Assembly (NCBI GenBank): GCA_024138025.1
Contig: JAMXBD010000582.1
Location: forward strand, 558,001-622,000
Source of the DNA: Combretum micranthum
Taxonomy: Eukaryota > Streptophyta > Magnoliopsida > Myrtales > Combretaceae
Direction: 5' to 3'
Length of the DNA stretch: 64,000 bases
Numbering within the stretch: the first letter of the stretch is position 1; every line of letters begins with the position of its first letter. The notes beneath the pieces were generated by a model, which worked only from the letters and a program-made list of their open reading frames with translations, searched no databases and was not told the origin of the DNA. Below, piece after piece: positions 1 to 11,072 of the stretch. The translations under genes and the position numbers were made by a program.

Positions 1-3000
1 AGATTCTAAACTTTACTTAAAATCAGGGTAAAATCGTATAAGAGGAAATTTCAACTTAAAATGGCCATAACTTGTTCATTTTAACTCGGAATTTCGCATA
101 TAATATACCGTTTTCTATTTATTCGAAAAGATCTATCCATTTCTAAACTTATCTTGGTCATAAAGGTCATTTAGGTTCCGGATATGTCGGGTACAGATTT
201 AAAACGAATTTTTCTAAACTTTTGCAAATCCGTTTTCTAACTCAACTTTATTTTAAAGAAAAACCTTTTGAAACAATATATGTATATAATTATATATTTG
301 ATAAACACTTTGAATATATAGGTAAGCTCACTTTATATGCAAAAATCCTAATGGTAGTGTCTCAACAATTTATTTCATAAAACAATTCATTTAAACTTTA
401 ACTTTGAAAATTTCCTTTCATGAATTTAAAGAAATCGTATATTTTTCCCAGGTTGTTATAAATGAGTATATTCTTATTTTATTTTCTTCATTCCTTTTTC
501 CAAAAAAAGTTAAATTTTTCCTTAATCCTTTAGTCTTGCATAAATTTTTCTTCTAGTGATTAAAGTTCAAATTTATCAAAAGTATATTAATTTGATGAAA
601 ATCTTTTCATAATTTTGTGTTTAGGATGGTTTTTAGAAAAAAAATCTTGTCTTCTTATATTTATTTCTAAAATATAAGCTTTTGCTTTCTAAAACTTGTT
701 ATTTCATTTCTTTTGAAAAGAATCATCTTTATTGATAAAATCCATTATTGTTAATCTTACTTTATTTATATTCCTTTGAAAATGAGTTCCTTCTTTTTAG
801 AAATTTGAAAATCATTATTTTTCCTAAGTGGGTTCATCACCTTATGAGTTGATCTTTATCTTAACTTTGAAAACTAGTTTGTTTTCTTAGTTTTATTTCG
901 AAGTTTAAAAGAGTTTAAATCTTAAGCTTTTTGTAAAAACTTTTAATATTAATAAAGTATATTACTAAAAGCTTAGGTTAACATAATATATAAATAAAAA
1001 TATTTATTTCTTATGTTTCCTTGGAAATCTATCTTGTTATTTATGAAAACATTGAGAAAAACTCTATTTCTATGTTGTTGATAATACTTCATTTTTGTGA
1101 TAAATCATATAATTGAAAACTTAGCTTTGAGTTCATTAAGTAAAGTAAAATTCTATTTTTAGATTAGTTGAGACATTAACATTATGTAAATGCAAGTATC
1201 ATGAGCATATAAAGTAATAAGAACATAAGAAAATACTAGAAATAAATAATAAGCAAGAAAATAAAATATCAAGTATTGAGAACCTTAACTTCATCAAGGT
1301 ATTCCGGTTAAGTATTGGAGCCTTAGCTTTATCAAGGCATCCCGGGACTAAGAATGGACTAGTCCCGAAAGATTAAAGAAAATCAATAAAAGATTGTTTT
1401 GACTTGATATGGACAAGTCTAAGAATAGAAAGACTAGTCTTAATAACAACATAAAATAAATAAATTACATAACTTGGAAGTAAATAAATAACAAATGAGC
1501 TTATATGCTCTAAATAAATATATATACATAATATAATACCATATATAAGTTAGATTAGAGGCAATTAATAACAATAATAATAACAACATAATAAAATAGG
1601 AAGCTTATGTACAAAAACAAAACATGAATATGTTGTTGTTTTTACTACTCATATGAGTTTCAAAACAGCACCATAGTCATGTTAAGTTACATGACATGAG
1701 TGAATAATAGTTGAAAGAAATATTTACCTAAAGTGTGTAAGTGGTTTGAAGATGGTAGTGAATGTATGGTTATATGGTTATTGAGAAATGGTAGTTGTAG
1801 AGAGAAATTTTGTGAGTATTTGGTGAAAGAGAATTTTGGTAGAGGGAAATGTTGTAGAGAGAGTTTGTGTAGTGAATTTGAGAGAGTTTTGGTAGTGAAA
1901 TGAATTGTGTGAAAGAGTGAAGAGGATGGGGGGTATTTATAGAATTTTTGGAATAAATTTTAGATGTAATAAAATAAATTGAAAAAGAAATAAAATTAGA
2001 TGAAATGGGGGACAAGAGGCGCCGGTTTTGATCCTTCTGGGGGTGGGGGAATTGATTTTATTTTATTTGTTTGTGTAATAAAGAAGCAATGTGTAAAGTT
2101 GATGTGAATAAAGTTGTATTAGAAATGAAAAAAGTAAGAAAATAGGTATGTAGGTGTAAGAAATAGGTGTAAGAAAAAGTAGAGATAGTGAAATAATAAT
2201 GAATAGCAGAAAAGTACTATGAATAGTAGACTAGACAATTAAAGTACTGGTAGTAATAAAAATACGCATAATAATGCGATATCTGTAATTTTTAGTTACC
2301 GAAAAATTCTAAAACTGATATTTTTGGAATCTTTATATTTTTACGAGTCTATTGGTATCAACAGAATATTTTTAATATTCCGAGCTCTGGGACACGCTTT
2401 TCGAGCACTGATCCCGATTGAGTCCGAAGGACATTCGAAATTCGCGAATATGATATTTTTATGTTACCCTATATTATTACAAACTATTTTAAGCTATTGG
2501 CTTAATTTCGTTTTCTAGGGTATGAAAACGCGGGATTACCGGATCTTAAACACTAGGGTTCGTTATGGGTTTTGTTGACTTTAGGGTTTTGGTTTGACTT
2601 CTGGTTTCGTCGAGATATTCGTAAGATCGTATAATTTTTGAGTTTTGATTGTTTTATATTTTTAGCTCGATGTTTATGGTTTATCTTATTTTATTTGTGA
2701 TTATTTAATTGTTTTTAGTTCTTGGGATCGTTTAACCGAGTCTAGGATTATGAGTTGACTCAGTTTGACTCTTGGTGAAAATTGAAAATTGTGATTCTAA
2801 AATTTTATCGAAGGATTTAGGATTTTATCATTTCGTTGTTAAGCGGTATTTGGATCTATCGTTTCGATTCGCGTTTTTAGTAATTAGGTAGATTATTTAA
2901 TTGGCATACGGACGTTGATTATACCGGTAGTTGGACTTTATATTTTGTTTCAAGGGTTCTCGTTTTCTCAAGATCCAAAAAGCTCGTTCTTTATCTTATT

Positions 3001-3079
3001 TGGAATTAAGTTTTAACTTGATTCGATTTTAGACTTCTAGGATTATTTTTAATAATTATGAAATTTTCGGGGGTTTACA
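1..3079 (-). repeat. Long LTR, family A, 5' part (cut by window edge)
   Basis: This matches the solo LTR at 26608-29761 along its whole length, in the same orientation. Its 5' end (minus sense) is the TGTAAACCC terminus at 3079, written on the plus strand as GGGTTTACA. It is inserted head-on into another family A LTR that resumes at 3080. The rest of the copy lies left of the window, so I cannot tell whether it is a solo LTR or part of a full element. It contains no supportable ORF. The sense direction is set by the TATA box at 1934-1941. Confidence 0.85.
1934..1941 (-). promoter_or_regulatory. LTR A TATA box
   Basis: TATAAATA on the minus strand, followed downstream by a CT-rich leader typical of plant promoters. 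About 75 bp upstream is the GGCGCC box at about 2018. The same arrangement recurs in the other long LTRs. Confidence 0.6.
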
Positions 3080-4144
3080 CTAGTCTTTCTAGTCTTAGAC
3101 TTGTCCTCATCAAGTCAAAACATTTTCTTTTCTTTATGGGACTAGTCTATTCTTAATCTCGGGATACCTTGATGAGCTAAGATTCCAATACTTAATTTAT
3201 TTCTTTACTAGCTTATTTCTTTAAGTTATTATGTTTCCTTATGTTTCATAGCTTATGATTCATATTCATGCATGAACATGATGATTTTGTCTCAATAAAA
3301 TAAATAAGGAAAAGTTTTCTTAAAATAGAAATTTTTCTCTAAAACTAAAAGTAGGAAATAATTTTCATAAAAACTAAGGATTTTACCTTATTAAACTTTT
3401 CTAAAGAATTTTAGAGGAATCCATACGAAAATTTTACAGCACATACATAACATGGGAAGAAATTCTTAAGTAAGATAAAAGATTTATTAAACTCCACTTT
3501 TTCAATACTAGTTTGACAAACAAGAAATTCCTTTCATGAAAATATTAGTTTTAAAAAACAAGGAAATTATTTCTATAAAGATAGAATTGTTGTTAATTTC
3601 AAGAAGTATTAGAAATTAAGAAAATAAAATCATTCTTTGAAAATTTAAAGGACTAAGGGAAGGAAATTTACTCATAACTTGAAATATTTTCAAAAGATCC
3701 ACTTTTTTTAAAAGACTTTACTTTTACAAAATTTATGGTTTGAGACAACTTCATTAACTTCATAAATTTTGATATGAGTCGCTAAATATATGTATATACA
3801 TTTCAAAGGTATTACAAACTATTATAATATCTCTCTTTAAAATGAGCTTTTGTTAAAACAAGGAGTTCAAGTTTTGTGAAAATTCGTGGTGAATCTGATC
3901 ACCACTATTTCGAAACCCAAACGAATTAGTTTGATGAAAATAGTTTTAGAAATAAATAGATCTTTTCAAATAGGTAGAAAATGGTATATAATATGTGAAA
4001 TTCCGAGTTAAAATGAGCAAGTTATGGCCATTTTAAATTGTAATTTCCTCCAATTCGATTTTACTGCGATTTTGAGATAGATTTAGAGTTTTCAAGAATA
4101 GAAATTCTATAAAAGACTCATTGTGGGTATTTCATCTTGTTTAG

Positions 4145-4191
4145 GTGAAGAAGGAACCGAGATCACTTTCCCGGAAGACTACTTCGATTAG
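4145..4191 (+). other. Coding-like LTR tail exon (family A copy)
   Basis: A 47-nt block following an acceptor-like T-rich run ending TTTAG. Read from its third base it gives a 14-residue acidic peptide ending EDYFD and then TAG. The same length and stop position recur in six other long LTR copies, and within family B the differences are nearly all silent. No upstream exon can be assigned, so the start of the protein is unknown. Confidence 0.45.
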
Positions 4192-4534
4192 AAGCTACCG
4201 ACATGGAGTGAGTTAATCCTTTACTAAGTTACATTTCCTTGTTTGTGCTTGTAAGTAGTAGCACTAGAAAATAAGTAAAAGATAAATGAACAAATATTGT
4301 GTGACTTGGATTTATGATTAGTTGAATATAAGTTAAAAATATCGAAATAGGAATAGATAAATAAATTGTGATTCTTCAATTGATATGATAAGTGTTGTTT
4401 TGATCACCTTTAACTTGAACTCAACATTAATTGGTTAAACTTATATTGAAAAATGATTCATGCATATCATATTTGTGAGTCACATTTATTTCACTACTAT
4501 TCTTCATGTGGGGAAATGATGAAGTTGTAGTGGT

Positions 4535-4644
4535 GGCTAGTAGGAGCTGAAAAGTCTACATGGGCTAGTAGGAGCCGGAAAGTCTACATGGGCTAGTAGG
4601 AGCCGGAAAGTCTACAGGGTGAGCAGGAGCCAGCAAATCTGCAA
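4535..4644 (+). repeat. 28-bp tandem repeats in LTR A
   Basis: Four copies of a 28-bp unit (starts at 4535, 4563, 4591 and about 4619) with core GGCTAGTAGGAGCCGGAAAG; the last copy is diverged. A homologous array lies at 30193-30305. Families B and C have an unrelated 33-bp array in the same relative place. Confidence 0.85.
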
Positions 4645-4685
4645 ATATTGATGGTCGTATGGGCCTGTAACCTCCCAACCACCGA

Positions 4686-4707
4686 CATGGAGGGCGTAAA
4701 ATCCATG
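4686..4707 (+). other. Conserved LTR hairpin (family A form)
   Basis: Stem CATGGA/TCCATG around a GGGCGTAAAA-type loop. The homologous positions in B and C form GGATGGA/TCCATCC, and the minus family A copy forms ACGGA/TCCGT, so pairing is kept while sequence changes. Confidence 0.5.
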
Positions 4708-4871
4708 CTACACATGATTTCCGGTTAATCTTGTGTATTTTGTTTGCTCATGTGTTTGGTGCATTTCCATATGATTGTTTAAATACTTGTTTGACTTATG
4801 GAAATGTCTTGTAGATGTGAATTATCTCACTAAGCTAGTTTTGCTTATTCCCCTATAGCGTTTTGTTATAG

Positions 4872-4913
4872 TATGACTATCTTTGGTTGGCACTAAGGAG
4901 CCCCGTATGCCAG
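4872..4913 (+). other. 42-nt coding-like LTR cassette (family A copy)
   Basis: Bounded by an acceptor-like TTGTTATAG and a donor-like CAG|GTATGA. Frame 1 is open for 14 codons and reads YDYLWLALRSPVCQ. The length is exactly 42 nt in all six copies in the window, and the pattern [YFH][DE][YF][LI]WL is kept. Confidence 0.45.
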
Positions 4914-5243
4914 GTATGAGCCAAAGTCACTAATAGTTTTTGGAAGAAGATATATGTATTTAGTTTTGAACATAGACTTCTAAGAAAATCTCTATAGTAG
5001 GCTTATGTTATAGTTATGTTTACCTTGTTAATGGTTTAATTGAATCAAGACTATTTGACACAGGAGAATGCCCCTAAGAAGATGTAAGAGTATATTATCT
5101 AAATGAATATTCCATGTTTATTTATATAAGTTCTAGCATGCTTTTATTATCTACTTAAATGTAATAACCCGTGAGTCTCCTACTATCTTGGAAGCACGCC
5201 TTGCATGTGATATCAAAGCTCCTGCATGATTAAGGTTGTCATT

Positions 5244-6874
5244 TGATCCGCTTGAAATGTTTAGTATTTTGAAACCAATTCTCCAGCAAGTGTACTGGGT
5301 CGATCAAGCAATAAAGTGATGAATGAGTATCGATCCCACGAGAAAGTTTAATTACTAAACATTATTAGTTCATTTTAATATTTAGGCAAAAAGGAACCAA
5401 ATTCTTTTTATAAATATTTACTAAAGTATCTACACTCTACTATGTCTAGTGTTCACTAATCCTACTCACACAAGTCTTAACAAGTAAGGTTAGTGGGATT
5501 TAGATAAAATCCTATTTTCTCCAATCATGTTGAACTCAGGTTATTAAAATTGTTAGAGTTCATGCACATCTATGTGAATCTACCAAGATTTACAAATTTT
5601 AAAAGGAAATTTGAAAACCTTTTTCCACCTAAAACACTCTATAGCTTCCACTACTGAGTATTTTGAAAGAATCAATTTGTTCAACTAAGAATTTCCCAAA
5701 TCTTAGTTGACTCATTGTCCTAAATCACAAATTAAAGAATTCCTTCTTGAAAACTTGTATTTAAAACAATGTTTGAGCAGTAATGATAGATTCTACCAGG
5801 ATTAAAAACTCTCTTGCTATCGCATTCTTGAATTCTTTACCCAAATATAAATTCAAACGAAATTAAAGTCTTCGCCAATATACCCAATTTCATTCAAACT
5901 TGTATTCATCCGAATTTTAAGTTCTTAGTTTGAATTTAACAAGGATATACATCATTCTTTCAACCCAATAACACTAGTTCAACAATCACTTCAGAAAATC
6001 AAGGATTTCACCATTTCCCACCGTTCAAATTCAGCCAATAATCATTTCTATTCTATCTAACATGATACTAATAAAAACTATGATAATATTCATCACGAAT
6101 TGTAAAGAACAAAGCAAGTGAAGAAGAAATTACCAATAATTAGAGAAACAAACCGTACAAATTGTAACTGAGATCCTTGTTAGCAAATTCTACTCAATCT
6201 ACAAACAAATAGAACAACTTTGACGAAGATCCAAAGTAAATCTCTATTTTCTACTTCTATCTCTCTCTAAAAACTATCGGGTGAAAACTGAAAATAGAAA
6301 CAATATGTCAGTCCCCCTTTCTCTCTCCTCAAAGCATGTAAAAATACAAGCTTTTCGTGTAACTGTTGTGTAACTGCTGCATCCAACGTCGGCGGTTTCT
6401 CGTCCAACGCCGGCGGCATTCAATCAAATGCTAAGGATTTGTAAACTGATGGTCTTCAACGCCACCTTTGAACGCCGGCAGCATTCTCCTCAATTTGCTA
6501 GCGTTGCCTTCAAGTTCAAGTACTGTATCCATCCACAAGCGCCGGCGGTGTTGGATCTGGCGTTAAGGACTTAGGCACTGTGATGTTTCAACACCGCCTT
6601 TTAACGCCGGCGGCGTTGCCTCAAGTTTGCCGGCGTACTCTTCCAGCCCTTTCAACGCTGGCTGCGTTGAGCCCAAATTCACCGGTGTTTGTGCTTTTCA
6701 ATGCCAATTCGCACAATTCTTCATTTTTCCTTGTTGCAAATTTCCATTTTAATTCCTGACCTGATTCAAAACAAATGACAAAAACTAAATGCCAATTCCT
6801 TTGCTTTTATAATAATTAACACAAATAAGTGTCAATTTATAGATGAAAATTATATCAGTTTTCAGAGTTTATCA
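5244..6874 (-). repeat. 3' LTR of element 1
   Basis: In sense it starts TGATAAACTC (at 6874) right after the polypurine tract and ends at 5244 as ...GGATCA, giving TG...CA ends and 1631 bp. It matches the 5' LTR at 16366-17580 except for the roughly 400 bp missing from that copy. It contains the GCCGGC-rich block at 6401-6700. Confidence 0.9.
6401..6700. repeat. GCCGGC-rich tandem block in element 1 LTR
   Basis: Two diverged units with a period of about 131 bp (CGCCGGCGG at 6409 and 6540; AACGCCGGC at 6471 and 6603), studded with the near-palindrome AACGCCGGCGGCGTT and variants. It is strikingly GC-rich against the AT-rich surroundings. The same motif recurs in the pol-ORF3 spacer at 9790-9860 and 10440-10740. 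Confidence 0.75.
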
Positions 6875-6914
6875 ATTTCCCCACACTTGAACTTTTGCTT
6901 GTCCTCAAGCAAAA
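6875..6914 (-). promoter_or_regulatory. Polypurine tract with adjacent AGGA-loop hairpin
   Basis: The sense strand reads AAGTGTGGGGAAAT directly before the 3' LTR TGATAAAC, as expected for the plus-strand primer. A perfect 9-bp stem (TTTTGCTTG 6893-6901 with CAAGCAAAA 6906-6914; loop TCCT on the plus strand, AGGA in sense) lies just upstream. The same pair of features occurs at 8043-8079, 53110-53149 and 54388-54424. Confidence 0.8.
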
Positions 6915-8042
6915 CAATTTAAAGATTGAAATCTGACTTTTTAATTCAAAACTTGCTTCTCAAATCTCATGACTTGCAATACAATGCCTCTAGCTCTAAC
7001 CAAACTTGAATTATGTGATTTGCTTACTTGAATTGAAATTAATTAGTTAATCTAGACCAGACAAACTTTAATCCCAATGTTTAACTTAAGCTATAACTTT
7101 TCGACAATGTTTAATTAGTCCACAAAGGAAAAATAATCATTTCAACTTCATCAACCTTTTAACTCAAGTTAAATCTTAGCAACACAAGGTATAAGCATGT
7201 GGTATCTACCATTTCCCTAGATTTTTCCATAGTCAAAGTCTTTTAATTCACTAATATGTGCATTTCAATTACATAGGGGGAGGTTTTTGCCTCCATCTTG
7301 AATTTTCCTCTGGACGGGGTGTAGCCCGTATCTTTCAAGCTCATTAGCCATATTACACCATTTAGTTAGAGTGAAAACCTTGAGTCAGCACATCCCGGGC
7401 TCATCACCCAAGTGACCAGGTTTTAAAGGGACCCCTAAGAACTCTCATTCACCTTATTATGAATGTAAATACTCCTGACTCAATTACTTGAATCAATTGA
7501 GTAATGGCTCTATTTGTTTTTACTACTAAATGCACTCTTCCACAATTTTTGACTCTGTTTCTCGGATCACTAAGTTAATAGCTTCATCTACCTCTTCTAC
7601 CATGTTACAAAGGTTAACTAAAAGTTAAAAGAATATTTGAGAAGTAAACCTGATCATTTTCACAATAGGACTAGATATTTACATAAGTTTTATCTCCTAG
7701 GTTAAACAGAAGGTAAGTTTGTCAATTAAAGATTTATCTACTTAATTTTAACTAAGTAAGTCAACCACATGGTTTAGTGAGCACGGCATCTGACAAGTCA
7801 ATTTTCTTTTGTTTTATGTTTCAGATTTCCCAAAAAAAATTTTTGCCTTAATTTTGCAAATTTGTTTTCTTCTTGAGGACATGCATTAAATATGTCTACA
7901 TCCAAATGCAAGTGTGTGAAACCTATGAATTCATATATTGACTTCATATTTCTCAAGTATTCATACAATTGCAAAACAAACATACCAAGTCAACATATAT
8001 TTAAACCCATAATATATTTCATTTCATCTCAGCCTAATCTCC
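6915..8042 (-). other. 3' noncoding region of element 1 with a conserved block
   Basis: No supportable ORF. A block at about 7200-7460 is conserved with element 2 (about 53490-53775): shared runs include CCTCTGGACGGGGTGTAG and CCAAGTGACCAGGTTTTAAA. The surrounding sequence is not obviously alignable. The conservation suggests an RNA-level role such as packaging, export or 3' end formation, which is inference. Confidence 0.55.
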
Positions 8043-8079
8043 CTTCCCACACTTAAAACCGAACAGTGTCCTCACTGTT
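8043..8079 (-). promoter_or_regulatory. Internal polypurine-tract-like module
   Basis: On the plus strand TTCCCACACTT is followed by a perfect 7-bp stem AACAGTG (8062-8068) with CACTGTT (8073-8079) around TCCT. This is the same design as the true polypurine tract 1.15 kb away, but with different stem bases. It lies just past the end of the third ORF. It could be a second priming site or an RNA element. Confidence 0.55.
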
Positions 8080-8383
8080 TGTCTGATTAACAAATAAAAG
8101 GAGAAAAAAAAACTAAATAAAAGCAGTTGGAACTTTCCTGTTTTCTATTCCTTGTTCAGCATTCCCATTTGAGTTCACAATTTGCAGAGATTACTTCAAA
8201 GACCCGTCTCTCATCAAAGAAACATACATGACAGACATAAAAAGAAAAACACAAGAACACATAACATATATATACAAACCAAGTGAGTTAGAGAAACGAA
8301 GTCTACCCAAAAATGGGTGCTTAATTACAAAAATAAGATAGAAATGGAAAAGTTCCCCAAAGAAGTTAAAGCTAGTAGGAACT

Positions 8384-9574
8384 CTAGCTTTCAGGTTCAG
8401 TGCTGGAGTCGCTCTCATCGGATGAAGTAGAATACTTCATTGCTTCACCTGCAGCTACATTGATACAAGAAAACGCAGATTTCAACATTGACATCAATGA
8501 GCGTCTAAATTTCTTGTTCTTGTTCTTTTCTCTAAGAAAATCCTCCTGCAATTCTCTCATTTCATATCCCAATCTGGCTAGGGTATATCCAGCTGAAGAT
8601 GAGTCTGGTTGAGAGGAGGATGGTGGAACCTGTGGTTGAGGAGGGGGTGGAGCTGAGGATGAAGATGGCCTGTCGCCCTGTGGAAATTCAAATTGGGGCT
8701 CAATAACTGCAATCGCCTGAACATCTTGTACCCCCTTGGGTACCTTCACCAAACCCCAAGCTCTAAAAGGCCCAGAAGATATCTTTTTGCTGGCCACTTT
8801 GATATCATTTGGCAATTCCCTGAAAACACCCATCCTTGAGCAGCTGAGTGATATATCCCCCACAGAAGATATAATTGGTCCTGGTGTCTTCAGCTTGTCT
8901 CAGCAAAAAATTAGCCACTTCACAGCCCAAATCCAATGGATAGCTCTTAATAAGGCTATACAAACATATCATATCTGAAGTGCTTAACTTGCTATGACTT
9001 GTTTTTCGACAAGTCAAAGTATGAGCCAGAATATGATGAAGAAGTTTGTGCTCTAACTTTTTAAAAGACGAGTTGATCGATTTTGAAGGCTCAAATGGAT
9101 CAGTCTTTGGGTGTATCAACTCAAACCAGAAATGCTCCATGGTAACATCAGGAGGCCAAGATGTCGGGAGAGTAGAGTTCTCATCCTCATGCTGATAGTA
9201 GCCAAGGTAGACTCCTATCTTCTTAATTGGCACTTTTTTAACTTCCCCATATATCTAAAAGATTATATGGGTATCCCCTTGATCATCATCATCATCTTCT
9301 CTACCATATCTCATAGTAGAAAGAAATTCAATGGTGATCTTCTTGTAAGCCGGTTCCCTCATGTCAAAGACTTTGAACCATTGCTTGTCCTCCACTGCAT
9401 TTTGCAAAGTCTCATGCATTCCATAATCCTCTAATACATGCAATCCAGAAAATGACTATTATGAAACTCTTTTTTCATAAGTCTTTCCTTCCTTTCTTGT
9501 GCATAAAGTTGACTAGACAAGACATTCCTTACTTGACTAGTAGTAGCTGTTCTTTGCTTCTTCTTTGGAGCCAT
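8384..9574 (-). pseudogene. Athila-type third ORF (envelope-like position), frameshifted
   Basis: The start is the ATG at 9574 (MAPKKKQRT..., a basic N-terminus), two bases after an acceptor-like TTACAG. The frame is broken into at least four pieces (9431-9574, 9255-9443, 8805-9233, 8384-8863). The middle pieces (KVFDMREPAYKKITIEFLST and the LLHHILAHTL region with GGYITQLLK) match the family of Athila ORF1-type proteins. The C-terminal piece has a proline/serine-rich stretch, a charged helical segment and an acidic tail ending at 8384. Function is unknown; in Athila relatives this ORF lies where retroviruses carry env. I see no convincing signal peptide. Confidence 0.75.
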
Positions 9575-9576
9575 AT

Positions 9577-10231
9577 CTGTAACACATACACAGCACACTC
9601 CACATATATCACAAGAAAGCACATTTCACAATAACAACTAATATGTGCACATTAGAACCACATATCCTCTAATTTGATGTAATTGATTAATTGCCATTGA
9701 GAACACATGCTAAGCATCAATTACACCAAATGATTTGCCCACTTTTTCAATTTTTCTATCTCTCTCTCTCTCCCTCTTTTTTTTTTTTGAAGAACGCCGG
9801 CAAACTAATCCTAAAAATGCTGGTGTAGCTAGCCGGCGTTGCTAGCCGGCGTAGGCACACAGCGTAAGGTAACCGTTGGGGCTTTGTTTCAAAAACTCGA
9901 TGAATAGTGAAAATGGTTGTTGATTCAAAACTTTAGATTAAAATTATACTGGACAATTGATTTCATATTTCCCTAATCACAAATAATCAAAACCCCCAAT
10001 TTGTATTACACAAACCCTAATTTCTACGGTTACAAGCCTAACCACACAATTTCTAATCAATCCATGCTTGATTTAACAATAGAACTATGGAACACGACTT
10101 TCAGATGCCTAACCAACAACAACTCATCAGATTATTGAACACGACTTTCAACCAAACATCCACATTATTGTCTAAACAAAAGATTTGAGCATTGAAAAGG
10201 ATAAAAAGGACAAAAAATGAGAATGAGTTAC
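9577..10231 (-). other. Candidate leader intron before third ORF (element 1)
   Basis: Donor-like CAAG|GTAACTC at 10231 and acceptor-like TGTGTTACAG| at 9577, two bases before the ORF ATG. Element 2 has the same arrangement at 56300-57021, with CAG|ATATGG at the acceptor in both. Splicing would place the ORF ATG close to a short leader. This is predicted from sequence only. Confidence 0.45.
9790..9860. repeat. GCCGGC motif cluster in spacer
   Basis: Several copies of GCCGGC-containing motifs inside the predicted intron, related to those in the element's LTR. Confidence 0.6.
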
Positions 10232-11072
10232 CTTGTAATCTTGAGGATTAATGAGGTGAGCCCTAATGATGGATTGAATTAGAAATCAAGAGATAAAAAG
10301 AAACAAAAACAAAAAGAAGGGATTTCGGCAAAAGGAACTTTGAGAACGCAAATGAGAGAGAAAGAATAGGGATTTTAATCCCTTTACATGCAGGGATTAG
10401 CATTTAATGCACACATAAACCAAACACTGGCTTAAATTTAATCAACGCCGCCGGCGTTAGAAAAATTGAATCTGGCCTTGACTGGCTCTTGGAGAACGCC
10501 GATGAAATGAATCCAATGCCGGCGGCGTTGTGACTTTGTAATTGCCAGTGTTAAGAAATTGCTTTCTGGTAGCACTCCCAAACATCAATGCCGGAGGCGT
10601 TGACTGCTGTTTTGCCGGTGTTAAGGGTTGATGCTTCTGCCTTCCAAGCTTCACTTTCAACGCCGGCGGCGTTCAATCATCATGTGCCGGCGTTCACTTC
10701 CTACACTGCTAAATTTTGCCGGTGTTCTTTCTCCAGACTTCAGTGTTAGAAAAAATTCCACCTGTTATATGACTTTCCATTTTCCTCACAATACTTCAAC
10801 ATACTAAACACAAAATTCATCTACTCACTTAATTGTACCTGAAACAACTCAACACACAAAACACAACACACAATTACATATATATTACACACAAAACACA
10901 ACAACAACCATGGGTTGCCTCCCATGCAGCGCTTAGAGTTTAAAGTCGCTTAGCCCGACTTGCAACTGCGTCACTTACTACCTTCACTGATGAAGGTGGT
11001 CCTACTTTCTCTAATGTCTCCCTCATAGTAGTGCTTGAGTAAATGTCCATTGACTTTAAAAGTCCGATTATC
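10232..11072 (-). other. pol-ORF3 spacer with LTR-like GCCGGC block
   Basis: It holds a GCCGGC motif cluster (10440-10740) of the same kind as the LTR block, followed in sense by an AT-rich stretch and a CT-rich leader (about 10340-10430), as in the LTR. The pol C-terminal reading continues in places to about 10990 beyond the premature stop at 11073. No independent ORF is supportable. Confidence 0.55.

Larger units (their letters stand above)
3080..5243 (+). repeat. Long LTR, family A, 3' part, segment 1
   Basis: Family A LTR in plus sense, broken at 5243 by Athila-like element 1 and continued at 17581-17640, where it ends in GTGACA. It carries the tail exon (4145-4191), 28-bp tandem repeats, the hairpin (4686-4707) and the 42-nt cassette (4872-4913). 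Its 5' portion lies left of the window because another family A LTR (1-3079) is inserted at 3079/3080. No internal domain of the parent element is present. Confidence 0.8.
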
